Source: Ruminococcus sp.
GTDB taxonomy: Bacteria; Bacillota; Clostridia; Lachnospirales; Lachnospiraceae
Reading direction: 5' to 3'
Assembly: GCA_013911065.1 (NCBI GenBank)
Contig: JACERV010000019.1
Location: 1-64,000, forward strand
Length of the DNA: 64,000 bases
Shown: positions 42,428 through 52,432 of the stretch, one piece after another
Layout of the letters: every line of letters starts with the position of its first letter
Numbering within the stretch: position 1 is the stretch's first letter
Translations under genes and position numbers: made by a program
The notes under the pieces: generated by a model
The model's input: the letters and a program-made list of their open reading frames with translations, nothing else
The model's database searches: none
What the model was told of the DNA's origin: nothing

Positions 42428-44470
42428 TTACAAGTGTAACTGGTCAAATAATGATGAAATGTTATGAATTGGTGCGGAACAGGTACCTCCCTGACACAGG
42501 TAATACACAGTTCCGTTTTCAGGAATAGGATAGCTTGCTGTAAAAGGAACTGTTTTTTCCAGTTCAGCATGGTTTTCATGAGTTTTAATAATCACGGTCA
42601 GGTTTGGCAAAGGATTTTTGGTCAAATAAGTGAGCAGCTCCTCCGGAATATTTTTTTCTGCGGTGGCACAAACAAGCTCGCGGGAAGGATAAACTGCTTG
42701 AGAGACGGCAAGTAAAGCCATGCTGTGTCCTGCCGGATAATCTTGTATTGCACCGGCGAGAAAGCAGAGCTGGCGGTAACTTATTTGCTGCCATTTTATG
42801 TCGCCTGTCAGTTTTGAAAGGTGTTCAAGTACAACGGCTGCTACTGAATTACCGGAGGGTATGGCGCCGTCATAGGTCTCTTTCGGGCGGCTGATAAGCT
42901 GCTCGCTGTCCTTTGAATATAAGAAAAATCCTCCTTGTTCCTGATCCCAGAAATAACTGAGAATCCGTTCTGAAGTATTGATAGCCTGCTGCAGGTACTC
43001 AATTTCGTATGTGGATTTGTATAATTCTAATAGAGCAAAGGCATAAAACGCATAATCATCAAGCTGGCCTGCGTGTGCAGTCTCACCTTCACGCCAGCGA
43101 AGTTTCAGTTCTCCATTTTCTTCCATCAGGTTCTCTTGTAAAAAACGCTGGGCTTTTTTTGCGCTTTGGATATATACTGGCTTGTCAAGCAGCCAGCCGG
43201 CCTTTGCCAAAGCAGCAATCATAAGTGCGTTCCAGGAGGTAAGCACCTTATCGTCTTTATGCAGCAGAGTACGGTTCTGCCGGTAGGCATATAATTTATG
43301 AGAAAAATTCATTATATTTGGCTCTATTTCAGCATATCGGGAATTGTCTAACAGATTTAAAATGTTCTTCCCTTCAAAATTCCCATGTTCAGTTACCCCG
43401 AACCAATCACAGAAAACGGCTCCATCCTGCTCACCTAATACATCGTAAACTTCCTGCTTTGTAAATACATAGTATTTTCCTTCTACGCCGTCACTGTCCG
43501 CATCCTGTCCACAGTAAAAGCCGCCATTTTCATCACACAGTTCATGCAGCACATAATCTAAAGTGCGTTCTGCAGTCATCTGAAAAAATGCATCACGTGT
43601 GATGTGGTACGCTTCCAGATAGGCAAGGGTAAGCAAAGCATTATCATAGAGCATTTTTTCAAAATGTGGTACAAGCCATTTTTCATCGGTGGAATAACGG
43701 GAAAATCCGCGGCCCAGATGGTCAAATATGCCGCCGCGGAACATTTGGGTAAGGGTGTGCTTTACCATTTGCAGTGCAGAGGTATCTTTTTCCAGCAGGG
43801 AATACCGTAAAAGAAACAATAGATTGTGTGGTGTGGGAAATTTGGGCGCCCCGCCAAACCCTCCCCATTGGGTGTCATACATGTCTTTAAATTGTCCGGC
43901 TGCTTTTGTTAAAAGCTTTTTCTCGGGCTCCACCGTTTTACGGTGGGTTTCCTGATGTTTCTTTAATAAAGAGGTGACCTGTTCGCCTTTAGAAAGAAGT
44001 GCATCGCGGTTAGCTCCCCACAATTGTGTGATGGTTGTGAGCAGTTCCATAAGTCCCATTCTGCCGTATGCGGTGCCTTTTGGAAGATAAGTTCCGGCCC
44101 AAAAGGGTTTTTGTTCCGGAGTCATAATGATAGTAAGCGGCCAGCCGCCGGAGCCTGTAAACATTTGGCATACTGTCATGTACACGGCATCAATATCAGG
44201 CCGTTCCTCACGGTCAACTTTAATGCAGATATAGTTGGAATTGAGCAGGGCAGCTACATCGGAGTCCTCGAAAGATTCATGGGCCATCACATGACACCAG
44301 TGACAGGTGGAATATCCGATGGAGAGAAAGACAGGCTTATCTTCTTCCATAGCCTTTGCAAAGGCTCCCGGTCCCCATGGATACCAATCCACAGGATTGT
44401 ATATATGCTGTAAAAGATAAGGACTCTTTTCATTCCCCAAATGATTCGGAACACTATTTGAGTCAGTCAT
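42428..44470 (-). CDS. YyaL-like thioredoxin-domain protein (DUF255)
   Basis: A 680-residue protein of the YyaL / SPATA20 family. The N-terminal thioredoxin-like domain has the hallmark STCHWCHVM (CxxC near residue 58) and FVSIGYS-type lead-in; a long alpha/alpha-barrel region related to N-acylglucosamine 2-epimerases follows ([28 protein letters not shown]). Length is normal for the family. The role is poorly defined; a thiol-redox or sugar-related function has been suggested from domains. GGGAGGGTG precedes the ATG. The gene appears to be monocistronic. Confidence 0.85.
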   Translation of the reverse strand: MTDSNSVPNHLGNEKSPYLLQHIYNPVDWYPWGPGAFAKAMEEDKPVFLSIGYSTCHWCHVMAHESFEDSDVAALLNSNYICIKVDREERPDIDAVYMTVCQMFTGSGGWPLTIIMTPEQKPFWAGTYLPKGTAYGRMGLMELLTTITQLWGANRDALLSKGEQVTSLLKKHQETHRKTVEPEKKLLTKAAGQFKDMYDTQWGGFGGAPKFPTPHNLLFLLRYSLLEKDTSALQMVKHTLTQMFRGGIFDHLGRGFSRYSTDEKWLVPHFEKMLYDNALLTLAYLEAYHITRDAFFQMTAERTLDYVLHELCDENGGFYCGQDADSDGVEGKYYVFTKQEVYDVLGEQDGAVFCDWFGVTEHGNFEGKNILNLLDNSRYAEIEPNIMNFSHKLYAYRQNRTLLHKDDKVLTSWNALMIAALAKAGWLLDKPVYIQSAKKAQRFLQENLMEENGELKLRWREGETAHAGQLDDYAFYAFALLELYKSTYEIEYLQQAINTSERILSYFWDQEQGGFFLYSKDSEQLISRPKETYDGAIPSGNSVAAVVLEHLSKLTGDIKWQQISYRQLCFLAGAIQDYPAGHSMALLAVSQAVYPSRELVCATAEKNIPEELLTYLTKNPLPNLTVIIKTHENHAELEKTVPFTASYPIPENGTVYYLCQGGTCSAPIHNISSLFDQLHL

Positions 44471-44532
44471 ATTATCACCCTCCCTTCATAAAAAGTATTT
44501 TTATTATTATACCCTGAAATAAAAAAGATAAA

Positions 44533-45378
44533 CTAACCCCAGAGCTCATTGGCATCGGTCGCACTTCTGTTCAGGCGTGAGAAATCTGTTTTAACAAATG
44601 AACTGGTGGATAACAATAGAAACACCAATCCGATCGTTAAAATGATAGCAAAGGTCATAAATGGGGTAACTATAAAGCCGTTAATATCAACAACCAGCCC
44701 TTCACTCTTAAGATCAGCAATAGAAAGATTGGTTTTTTCCAAAACAATCATGCGAAAAAATGCGGTAGCATAAGTCATGGGATTTATATAGGAAACAAAT
44801 CTAAGGGTATCGGGCAGCATCGATAAGGGAATATAGGCCCCGGAAAGGAATGTAAGGGGCATTGTTACGGCGGTCTTGACAATCTGGAAGGTTTGACCGT
44901 TACGAACCTTAGTTGCCATAAACAGGCCTGCACCTGAAAAAGCAATACCAATAAAAATCATTGACATGAGAATATATAAGGGTGTAGTCCAGGAAGTGAA
45001 CTTAATCCCCACGAATAACCCTACCACCAATATCAATACCCCTTGTAAAGTAGAGACTGTAGCAGCAGATAATAATTGCCCCATTGCAACAGCAATCCTT
45101 TTAGCAGGAGAGACCAACACCTCTTTCATAAACCCACTGACCATATCGTCAACAGTTGATGATGCTAAATTTAGCGCACTTTCAAACACCGTGGTTATGA
45201 TAACACCGGAGAGCATATAGGCGATGGGATTTTCAATAAAGTCATTTTTAAATATAGCACCAAATACATAAACAAAGAAAAAAGGAAATATCAGGGAAAA
45301 AACCAGCCCTGTTTTATTTCTTACAAAGGCTTTCAGGCCTCTCTTCCACAATGCAAACACAGTATTCATCTTAAGCAT
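44533..45378 (-). CDS. ABC-2 permease (DrrB-like)
   Basis: A 281-residue ABC-2 permease with six membrane segments and the family signature around FLSGAYIPLSMLPDTLRFVSYINPMTY. It starts inside the end of the ATPase gene (8-base overlap), so the two are translationally coupled. DrrAB-type pairs export hydrophobic compounds such as drugs, but cargo cannot be read from the sequence. Confidence 0.85.
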   Translation of the reverse strand: MLKMNTVFALWKRGLKAFVRNKTGLVFSLIFPFFFVYVFGAIFKNDFIENPIAYMLSGVIITTVFESALNLASSTVDDMVSGFMKEVLVSPAKRIAVAMGQLLSAATVSTLQGVLILVVGLFVGIKFTSWTTPLYILMSMIFIGIAFSGAGLFMATKVRNGQTFQIVKTAVTMPLTFLSGAYIPLSMLPDTLRFVSYINPMTYATAFFRMIVLEKTNLSIADLKSEGLVVDINGFIVTPFMTFAIILTIGLVFLLLSTSSFVKTDFSRLNRSATDANELWG

Positions 45379-46291
45379 CCTCTCTTATCTTTTTGCCTGT
45401 TATCTCCAAGAAAACATCATTAAATGTACCTTTTTTAATCTCTATATTCGTAACGTATTCTTTATGAACACTGAGAACCTCCAATAAACCGGCCAGGTCT
45501 TCAGCCTCCACTCTGTAATAGCCGTCTTTTTTAATATAATTTAAATCATACTCTGCCAACAGGAGTTCAAGCGCTGCTTCATTTTTTGTACTAATATATG
45601 CCTTATCTCTTGTGTACTTTTTCTTCAAAGTGTAGGGCGTATCATGAGCCACGATAACCCCCCCGTCGATGATTGCAACTTTATTGCAGATTTCTGCTTC
45701 TTCCATATAGTGTGTTGTAAGAAAAATCGTAATATTTCTTTCCTTCTGAAGCTTAATAATATACTCCCATATATGGGCCCTGGTTTGCGGGTCAAGCCCT
45801 GTTGTTGGCTCATCAAGAAATAAAACTTTGGGATAGTGAATTAACCCGCGGGCAATTTCTACACGCCGTTTCATTCCACCGGACAAGGCTGCAACCAGTT
45901 TTTTTCTTTCAGCCACCAGATCCACCAGTTTTAAAACAAATTGTATGCGTTCTTCTACTTCGCTGTTAGGGATATTATAAAAAACGCAGTGCATTTTTAA
46001 ATTTTCTTCAATAGTCATTTTGGCATCCAGAGTTGAATCCTGGAACACCACCCCTATAGTTGACCTAACCTCACTTTTTTGTTCAGTAACATCTTTTCCA
46101 TCAATCAAAAGTGACCCTGATGTTTTTTCAAATATGGTGCACAACGTATTAATTGTTGTGCTCTTTCCGGCACCATTCGGCCCCAGGAAAGCGAATACAC
46201 TACCTTCTTCCACATCAAAAGATATATCATTTACGGCAATAAAATCACCGTATCTTTTTGTGAAGTTTTTAACTTGGATTATTGGTCCCAT
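45371..46291 (-). CDS. ABC transporter ATP-binding protein (DrrA-like)
   Basis: A 306-residue ATPase: Walker A GPNGAGKST, Q-loop VVFQDSTLD, signature ALSGGMKRRVE, Walker B VLFLDEPTTGLD, and switch His in TTHYMEEAE. A C-terminal extension of about 80 residues matches DrrA-type exporters. GGAGC precedes the ATG (GTATGGG). It forms an exporter with the permease downstream. No regulator is adjacent. Confidence 0.88.
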   Translation of the reverse strand: MGPIIQVKNFTKRYGDFIAVNDISFDVEEGSVFAFLGPNGAGKSTTINTLCTIFEKTSGSLLIDGKDVTEQKSEVRSTIGVVFQDSTLDAKMTIEENLKMHCVFYNIPNSEVEERIQFVLKLVDLVAERKKLVAALSGGMKRRVEIARGLIHYPKVLFLDEPTTGLDPQTRAHIWEYIIKLQKERNITIFLTTHYMEEAEICNKVAIIDGGVIVAHDTPYTLKKKYTRDKAYISTKNEAALELLLAEYDLNYIKKDGYYRVEAEDLAGLLEVLSVHKEYVTNIEIKKGTFNDVFLEITGKKIREDA

Positions 46292-46510
46292 ACGATTTTA
46301 GCTCCTCTATCGATTATATTGTGTTTAATGGGGATGTTTTCAAAAACGCCACCACTCCAGCTTGGTGTTTTTTTGCAAAATCATGCTCCATTATAACATG
46401 GAAATTTACATTTTTCGATATTTTATTTTAAGAAAGCAATGCTTTGAAAAATAAGTTTTAATACCTTCTGTTATCCCATAAGAGTCACTTTCGTTGCTTT
46501 AAACCAAGAA

Positions 46511-46536
46511 AAAGACGCTCATTTCTGAACGTCTTA
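46511..46536 (-). terminator. Small terminator
   Basis: AAGACG pairs with CGTCTT around an 11-base loop and is followed on the minus strand by TTTTT. It would end the short frame at 46594-46779. The remaining gap 46292-46510 is A+T-rich and shows nothing else. Confidence 0.5.
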
Positions 46537-46593
46537 TATATACGAATTGGAACAGTGATATTGTTACCATCACTCTAATATAAAATACATGCT

Positions 46594-46779
46594 CTATTCC
46601 TCTTTTGTATTGAAATAGGCGGCGTTTGCCAGGAGTTTCTCAACATCCATCTCCATGAGCAGCGCAAAATCCTCCAGGCGCATGGAATAATTGCGGCATC
46701 CCCAATCTGCTGTTCTCAGCAAGTTTGATAAAATTAGGTCAGTGGAATCTTTTATAAAAGTTTGATTATTTGACTGCAA
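46594..46779 (-). CDS. Small hypothetical protein or remnant
   Basis: A 61-residue frame starting at TTG, with acidic, helical character (NYSMRLEDFALLMEMDVEKLL). The ribosome-binding site is poor, yet a terminator follows, so it is either a small gene or the 3' end of a decayed one. No family recognised. An internal ATG (MRLED) could also be the start. Confidence 0.35.
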   Translation of the reverse strand: MQSNNQTFIKDSTDLILSNLLRTADWGCRNYSMRLEDFALLMEMDVEKLLANAAYFNTKEE

Positions 46780-46907
46780 ACCTTGTCATTTATCGGAAGT
46801 TAAAGTATAATTGTGTTTAAAATGATGGAACAATTGTACCGGTTCTTCACAAAAGAATGGCAGAGTCAGAAAGCGGGTCAGTGACCATCGCAAAGGAGAA
46901 CACCAGA

Positions 46908-48863
46908 ATGAAGTCTATACAAAAGAAAATAAGCATTTTTATTATTTTACTCATCTTTGTCACATCTCTTATGATAACAGTTCTTAGTCTATGGATTTTT
47001 TATCAGAATACGGTCTCACAATTGGAAGAAGATACTCAGGCGCTTGCCACTGCATACAGTTTGACAATCAAGCAGCAGATACAAGGATTTCAACAGGAAA
47101 TGGAAATGGCCGCTTCCTTAGAGGGAATTACAAATGAGAATCCTGCCGAACGGGATGCTATGCTGGCACAACTTGCAGAGACAGCCGGATTTGGATATTT
47201 TGCGCTGGCGGACAGTCAGGGGATAACGACCAGAGACAGCGATATTCACGAGCGCGAATATTTCCAAAATGCCTTAAATGGTTCAACCTCTATGTCCAGC
47301 CCCCTTGTAAATAAAGTGGATGGCAGCGTGACTATCATGATGGCAACGCCGATTAACAATGGTGGAAAGGAACAAGCAGTTTTGTATGGCGGAATTCTTT
47401 ATGATACCTTCAGTCAGGTTATTAATGATATCCGCATAGGAAACGGGGGATATGCTTTTGTTGTGGATAAAGCCGGCACCATTGTGGCACACCCTGATAG
47501 TGAATTGGTGGCGGAAATGACAAACTTTATTGAAACTGCCAAGGAGGACAGCTCTTATCGTCCTCTGGCTGATGTAATTAACAAGATGGTGAAGGGGGAG
47601 AGCAGTGTGGACTTTGCGGACTTTGACGGAGAGAATCGAATTTATGCGTTCACTCCCGTGGATACCGCGGAGGGATGGTCAATTGCCGTTTCAGTACCTG
47701 TCAGCCAAATTACCAGCGGTATTTACCGTACAGTAATCTTTTGTGTGGCTGCAGCCGCCATTCTGCTATTGATTGGCATCATAGCTGCACTGCGGTTCGC
47801 CCGCTCTATTACAAAACCTATTGTTGCGGCTACACAGCGTCTTGAGCTGTTGGCTGAAGGAGATCTGAGTGCACAGATCCCGGAGGTCACAGGAGAGGAT
47901 GAACTGGCGAGATTGTCCACAGCTCTTGGGGGGACCGTAACCGAGCTGAACAGCTATATCGGGGACATTTCCGCTATGCTGTCTGCTATGGCGAACAATG
48001 ATTTTACCGTAACCAGTACGGTGACATACAAGGGTGAATTTATCCCCATTCAAAAAGCACTGCAGGATATTTCCAGTTCCTTAAAGGGAACGCTTTTGAC
48101 CATCAATTCCTCCACGGAACAGGTCAGTATGGGAGCTGAACAAGTGGCAAGCGGAGCTCAGGCTTTGGCAGCAGGCTCCACTGAGCAGGCGGCTTCTATT
48201 CAGGAATTGAATGGCTTGATTACAGAGGTGGCAGATCAGGCAGAGAACAACGCGGTAAATGTAAAAATTGCCACACAACATGTGGAGAAGGCAGTCGAAG
48301 GTATCCATACCGGTAACGAGCACATGCAACAGCTTACCCAGGCAATGACGGAGATTGGTCAGGCTTCCGATAAGATTGTCAATATTACCAGAGCTATTGA
48401 AGACATTGCATTCCAGACGAATATCCTTGCCCTGAATGCCGCCATTGAAGCAGCTCGTGCGGGCAGTGCAGGGAAAGGCTTTGCCGTAGTCGCCGATGAG
48501 GTTCGCAATCTTGCTGCTAAATCAGCGCAGGCAGCCAAACAGACCGCGGAGCTGATTGGCAGTTCTGTGAACACCATTTCCAAGGGGGAAGAAATCACTA
48601 CACAGACAGCCGATATACTAAATCAGGTTGAAGAAAGTGCCCTTCAAATTACCGAGAGCTTTTCCAAAGTTGAACAGGCTTCTTCCCGGCAGACAGCCGG
48701 CATTGAGCAGATTAACATCGGGCTTACCCAGGTTTCTTCTGTTGTGCAGACGAACGCTGCTACGGCCGAAGAGAATTCTGCAACAAGCGAGGAGATGTCC
48801 GCCCAGGCTGCGACCCTGCGTGAGCAGGTCGGCAAGTTCAAGCTGGATAGAGAGAGAGAATAA
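46908..48863 (+). CDS. Methyl-accepting chemotaxis protein
   Basis: A 651-residue chemoreceptor: membrane helix (about 9-32), an extracellular dCache-like sensor of about 250 residues ([34 protein letters not shown]), a second helix (about 277-298), HAMP, and the cytoplasmic signalling domain with the hairpin tip [21 protein letters not shown]. It senses a small molecule and signals to CheA. The start at 46908 follows AAAGGAG; the ATG at 46857 is rejected. No other chemotaxis gene is nearby. The ligand is unknown. Confidence 0.9.
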   Translation: MKSIQKKISIFIILLIFVTSLMITVLSLWIFYQNTVSQLEEDTQALATAYSLTIKQQIQGFQQEMEMAASLEGITNENPAERDAMLAQLAETAGFGYFALADSQGITTRDSDIHEREYFQNALNGSTSMSSPLVNKVDGSVTIMMATPINNGGKEQAVLYGGILYDTFSQVINDIRIGNGGYAFVVDKAGTIVAHPDSELVAEMTNFIETAKEDSSYRPLADVINKMVKGESSVDFADFDGENRIYAFTPVDTAEGWSIAVSVPVSQITSGIYRTVIFCVAAAAILLLIGIIAALRFARSITKPIVAATQRLELLAEGDLSAQIPEVTGEDELARLSTALGGTVTELNSYIGDISAMLSAMANNDFTVTSTVTYKGEFIPIQKALQDISSSLKGTLLTINSSTEQVSMGAEQVASGAQALAAGSTEQAASIQELNGLITEVADQAENNAVNVKIATQHVEKAVEGIHTGNEHMQQLTQAMTEIGQASDKIVNITRAIEDIAFQTNILALNAAIEAARAGSAGKGFAVVADEVRNLAAKSAQAAKQTAELIGSSVNTISKGEEITTQTADILNQVEESALQITESFSKVEQASSRQTAGIEQINIGLTQVSSVVQTNAATAEENSATSEEMSAQAATLREQVGKFKLDRERE

Positions 48864-48913
48864 ACATTTGTAATTATCGTGTGCCATTGTCAAAGTTTAG
48901 TAGTTCAGTCATA

Positions 48914-48960
48914 GCCCTCCATCTATATGAATAGACTATATCATAATAAATGGAGAGGGC
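48914..48960 (+). promoter_or_regulatory. Hairpin that can mask the ribosome-binding site
   Basis: GCCCTCCAT (48914-48922) can pair with ATGGAGAGGGC (48950-48960, one bulge), with TATGA/TCATA pairing inside. The right arm contains the ribosome-binding site of the next gene, so translation may be controlled by this fold. Confidence 0.4.
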
Positions 48961-48966
48961 ATGAAG

Positions 48967-49482
48967 ATGAATAATAACCCTAACAACCAGTGCAACTATA
49001 AGGTAAACGCGCCATACCCACCCATATGTGTGAATGGACAAAATGCTGTTTATGCCAGCGAAATGCTCAGCAACGTGGGTGGTGTTGTTTCTGAGATGAG
49101 CGATGTCAGCCGATATTTTTACAATGCTGTTGTAACTGGTCAGGAATATAATTCCATTGCGGAATGCTTCCATAATATAAGCATCGTTGAAATGCACCAC
49201 CTTAATATATTTGCAGAACTTGCGTTACTGCTTGGGGCAGACCCCCGGCTCTGGAGCGGACGGACACATAAACACTGGTGGACTCCTGCTTATAACCAAT
49301 ACCCACGGGAAATGCGGCCCCTGATAAGCTGTTCAATCAAAGCAGAGCAGGAAGCTATCTATAAATACAGTAAACAGGCAGATTCCATCCGGGATAGAAA
49401 TATCGTGGCTATATTGGAGCGCATTATATTGGATGAAGAACGTCATATCCAGATTTTCAATGAAATGTATCAGCATATATAA
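48967..49482 (+). CDS. Ferritin-like domain protein
   Basis: A 171-residue four-helix protein of the ferritin/rubrerythrin superfamily. Di-metal ligand pattern: Glu near GQEYNSIAE, E-x-x-H in IVEMHHLN, Glu in KAEQEAI and the E-x-x-H of DEERHIQ. It may bind iron or manganese and protect against oxidants; relatives occur among spore-coat CotJC-like proteins. An ATG at 48961 is possible, but 48967 has better spacing from GGAGAGGG. The N-terminal 25 residues are Asn/Pro-rich and atypical. Confidence 0.75.
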   Translation: MNNNPNNQCNYKVNAPYPPICVNGQNAVYASEMLSNVGGVVSEMSDVSRYFYNAVVTGQEYNSIAECFHNISIVEMHHLNIFAELALLLGADPRLWSGRTHKHWWTPAYNQYPREMRPLISCSIKAEQEAIYKYSKQADSIRDRNIVAILERIILDEERHIQIFNEMYQHI

Positions 49483-49583
49483 AAGTGTGCTTTGGGGTAT
49501 AATTTTACAGGCTTACAGCAAATGAACAAAACGTACCTTGTAAAGAAAGGGCGCAATTTGCATTGTTGAAGGTATCAAGAGTA

Positions 49584-49632
49584 AACCACTTTTCTTGAAC
49601 AATTTAAGTGTTCATAAAAAGTGGTTCTTTTA
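49584..49632 (+). terminator. Terminator hairpin
   Basis: AACCACTTTT-type arm (from 49584) pairs with AAAAAGTGGTT (to 49626) and runs into CTTTTA. It lies 100 bases after the ferritin-like gene. Confidence 0.7.
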
Positions 49633-49768
49633 TTGCTTAAAATAGAGAATTATGTTATTCGGAACCTTAGTAAGACTGCAAAGGGTATTTGGGTTCCAAA
49701 GCCACATCACACCTTTTCATAATTGTTCATATACTATTACTATCATTGTTGATAAAGGAAGTGCAGAT

Positions 49769-50074
49769 ATGCCACGATTTTCACCTAATGGCCCAAATTC
49801 AGGCGGTCCAATGCCTATGGGGCCTCCGCCATCTGTTACACCGCAAAGAAGCGCACAAGCGCGTGCAGGGACACAAAGAGTCAGTCCTGGTTCTATTCGA
49901 AATTGCATTGGAAGATTTACTTATGTATGGTTAAGCAATGGACATGAATTTTGGCTCTTCCCTGTTCAGGTCTGGGGTGACAGCGTTGCAGGTTTCCGAT
50001 GGGATAGACGTTTTGGATGGTCTTATACTGGAATTTCATTAAGACGTATTGATATGTTTACCTGCTCATGGTAA
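49769..50074 (+). CDS. Small Pro/Gly-rich protein of unknown function
   Basis: A 101-residue protein with a Pro/Gly/Asn-rich N-terminal third (MPRFSPNGPNSGGP) and an aromatic-rich C-terminal domain (FTYVWLSNGHEFWLF, FRWDRRFGWSY). Similar small proteins occur in spore-forming Firmicutes and may be surface or coat related, but this is only a resemblance. The start at 49769 follows AAAGGAAG; the frame from 49652 is rejected because its first 39 residues overlap the intergenic region. Function unknown. Confidence 0.6.
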   Translation: MPRFSPNGPNSGGPMPMGPPPSVTPQRSAQARAGTQRVSPGSIRNCIGRFTYVWLSNGHEFWLFPVQVWGDSVAGFRWDRRFGWSYTGISLRRIDMFTCSW

Positions 50075-50147
50075 TCCTGTTCCGTTCCTCTTTTCATTAT
50101 CGGGCCTCAATCTATAATTGTGCATAGTATTAAAAGACGCTACTAAA

Positions 50148-50168
50148 AGCCGATATTATTCATCGGCC
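50148..50168 (-). terminator. Terminator overlapping the 45-residue gene
   Basis: GCCGAT pairs with ATCGGC around the stop codon of the small minus-strand gene and is followed by TTTTAG. Confidence 0.6.
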
Positions 50169-50293
50169 TTAGAAGATTGATAAGCAATCAGTACGATATC
50201 CTGATTTGTATCTTGTTTTAACCTTTCCTGAAGAGCGTTGATTTCAGAAACACAGGACTCTGGAATGTCTGCAATTTCATATTTATTATCCAT
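50156..50293 (-). CDS. 45-residue hypothetical protein
   Basis: A short gene with strong translation signals: GGAGGTG lies seven bases before the ATG at 50293, and a terminator hairpin spans its end. The product is acidic with no membrane segment (MDNKYEIADIPESC, then EINALQERLKQD, ending SSKADE). I do not recognise a family. Conserved small acidic proteins of this kind are common in Clostridia. Confidence 0.6.
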   Translation of the reverse strand: MDNKYEIADIPESCVSEINALQERLKQDTNQDIVLIAYQSSKADE

Positions 50294-50451
50294 GATTTTC
50301 ACCTCCAAAGAGTAGTGTGTGAAAAATCCAATGATTTATGCAAAAGAAGCCATAACCTTCTCTTGGTTTAAAATAAATATTTTGAGTTAATAAAAAGTGG
50401 TTGCAAATGTACTCAACATGTATTATCATACAACCATAAAATAATCAATAA

Positions 50452-50660
50452 ATTTACAACGACTGGTCTGCCAGGTTTATTGATGCATATAATTTTGAAC
50501 TTTAGGAATGGATTAATTCTATAAAAGAAGGACGGGTAGATGGTCCTATGTATGGGATGGATATGTTGGACAGATAAGCGCCAGGGCGGCATCAAAAGCC
50601 AGAGATAAGCAAAGAGTGGTTAATATTGAATCTCAAACAAAACCAAATTTTTATAATTAA
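50452..50660 (+). pseudogene. Remnant of an IolG-like Gfo/Idh/MocA dehydrogenase
   Basis: The C-terminal end of an inositol 2-dehydrogenase-like protein survives: WSARFIDAYNFEL, then an in-frame TAG (50488-50490, where relatives have Gln), EWINSIKEGRVDGP, and after a one-base loss near 50545 the reading resumes as WDGYVGQISARAASKARDKQ and continues to a stop at 50658. The 5' two thirds are missing. At least two inactivating changes plus truncation make this a clear pseudogene. Confidence 0.75.
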
Positions 50661-50668
50661 GACAATAG

Positions 50669-50717
50669 ACGACGGTATCAGGGACATTGGCAGATGAGTA
50701 GTCCTTGATATCGTCGT
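50669..50717 (+). terminator. Terminator of the lost iolG-like gene
   Basis: A 16-bp stem with two G-U pairs (50669-50684 with 50702-50717), located nine bases after the pseudogene stop. Confidence 0.55.
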
Positions 50718-50781
50718 GTCTGTTATTTGTAAAAATGGATTATCCTGACATCAATCGGGATGGTAAAGGAATGAGAGAGGA

Positions 50782-51030
50782 ATGAGAGAAAAAATGACAT
50801 TTCGGTTAAGAATTATGTTGTCTATAATAATAGTTACAATATCGGGCTTAAGTGCGTTTTTTTTCTTTACGTATTATGTTGCCACAGATTTGGTTGAGAA
50901 CAATTATGCAAAAAGTCTGACGAATTCAATGAAGCTGCGAATGGAGCAGATTGATGAAGATATGCGCGATGCTTATCAAAAAACAATTGCCATAAGCGTG
51001 CAGGATGAATTGAATAGTGTCATATTATAA
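50782..51030 (+). pseudogene. N-terminal remnant of a sensor histidine kinase
   Basis: An 82-codon frame encodes the start of a YesM-type sensor kinase: RLRIMLSIIIVTISGLSAFF membrane helix and the beginning of an extracellular helix (LTNSMKLRMEQIDEDM). It stops abruptly at 51028 and no HAMP or kinase domain follows. GAGAGAGGA precedes the ATG. The lost remainder was probably removed by the deletion that also truncated the next gene. Confidence 0.65.
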
Positions 51031-51323
51031 GTTCACAGGAGTATAGGGATATTATTGTAAATCCACCCTGGCTAAATAAAAGAGGTAAAATCGATGCATG
51101 TGTGCATCAGCATCTGGCTATGGGTGAAGGCGAAGTAGATTTTGACGGTGTTTTTGAAACATTGCGGGAAATGGATTTTGTTAACCGCCAGCTAAGGGAC
51201 GATGCGCCAAAAGTGGGCGGCGATAATATAGCTTGTGTATCTATGTTTGGTTTTCCGGAAAAGATGGCAAAGCAGGCTCCCGAAGCAAGAGAACGGATTG
51301 AAAGAGAACTTTTAGACAAGTAG
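51031..51323 (+). pseudogene. C-terminal remnant of an IolH-like sugar isomerase/epimerase
   Basis: The frame reads IIVNPPWLNKRGKIDACV then HQHLAMGEGEVDFDGVFETL and ends ERIERELLDK. This matches the C-terminal third of IolH-like TIM-barrel proteins of inositol catabolism (metal His and Glu in HQHLAMGEGE). The N-terminal two thirds are missing; the join with the kinase fragment lies near 51010-51056. A GTG at 51102 could give a 73-residue peptide, but a function is unlikely. Confidence 0.7.
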
Positions 51324-51418
51324 CAACCGTAGAAAAAAGATTTTGTTTATTTATGCCCTCCAACGAGAAATAATTTTCACTATTTCTGGCAAACTATAAC
51401 CGTTAGGAGGTGTTCAGC

Positions 51419-52420
51419 ATGAATATAAATTTTGATGCGGTATATTATGAGCCAGGTACGCTTGATTATGAGCTGGGGCAGATGCTGCAGAGCAAATACG
51501 CAAACCTGCCCTGGATACAGATAGAGAGTCACAACCGCATACCGGAAATGACAGCGGCAGATAACCGGGACTTTCCAAAGTTAAAAAACCATCTGATTAT
51601 CGGAGTCAGAAAGACACACCGATATGTGCCGAACCATAAGGTTTCGGACTGGCTGGTACCTTATACATCATCAGGCTGCAAGGCAATGTGTCTATACTGC
51701 TATCTGGTATGCAATTACAATAAATGTGCCTACCTGCGTCTGTTTGTCAACCGCGAGCAAATGCTGGGCAGGCTGCTTAAAAAAGACGCTGCGGCTCCTG
51801 TACTGCAGACCTTTGAGATTGGAAGCAACAGCGATCTGCTGCTGGAAAACACAATAACGGATAATTTATCCTATACAATCGAACGTTTTGCGCGTGAAGG
51901 CCGCGGGAGCCTGACGTTTCCCACAAAATTTGATAGGGTAAATCCGCTGCTTAACCTTGACCACCAGGGGAAGACTATATTTCGTATGAGTGTGAACCCG
52001 GAGGAAATAATAAGACGCATAGAGCTGGGGACCTCCCCGCTGCCTGCAAGAATCCGCGCGCTGAACGACATGGCGGAGGCGGGATATCCAGTAGGGATGT
52101 TGATTGCACCCGTAATCCTTCTTCCAGACTGGAAGAGCCTGTACGGTGAACTGATAGAACGCCTGGCAGACGAGCTCAGCGGCAAGGTCAAGCAGAATGG
52201 CTTTATAGAAATTATACTAATGACATACAGCTTCGTACAAAATGCCATTAATACTGACGCGTTCCCAAATGCCGTACAGCTTTTCGACAGAGAAACCATG
52301 ACTGGACGCGGGCGCGGAAAATACTGCTATCGAAACGATATCCGTGCAGAGGCCGAATCCTTTTTACGGGAAAAGCTTTCGCAGCAGTTAGGAACCATGC
52401 CGATACTGTATATTTCATAA
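51419..52420 (+). CDS. splB: Spore photoproduct lyase homologue (radical SAM)
   Basis: A 333-residue SplB-family radical SAM protein. The 4Fe-4S motif C87-x3-C91-x2-C94 (CKAMCLYC) is intact, as are FPTKFDRV, RMSVNPE and GTSPLPARI, so overall alignment with B. subtilis SplB is clear. The B. subtilis segment EASCTSD, holding the hydrogen-donor Cys141, reads EIGSNSD here (Ser136). If this alignment is right, repair of spore photoproduct would be altered. The start at 51419 follows AGGAGG with eight bases spacing. Confidence 0.85.
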   Translation: MNINFDAVYYEPGTLDYELGQMLQSKYANLPWIQIESHNRIPEMTAADNRDFPKLKNHLIIGVRKTHRYVPNHKVSDWLVPYTSSGCKAMCLYCYLVCNYNKCAYLRLFVNREQMLGRLLKKDAAAPVLQTFEIGSNSDLLLENTITDNLSYTIERFAREGRGSLTFPTKFDRVNPLLNLDHQGKTIFRMSVNPEEIIRRIELGTSPLPARIRALNDMAEAGYPVGMLIAPVILLPDWKSLYGELIERLADELSGKVKQNGFIEIILMTYSFVQNAINTDAFPNAVQLFDRETMTGRGRGKYCYRNDIRAEAESFLREKLSQQLGTMPILYIS

Positions 52421-52432
52421 CACTTAATTAAG

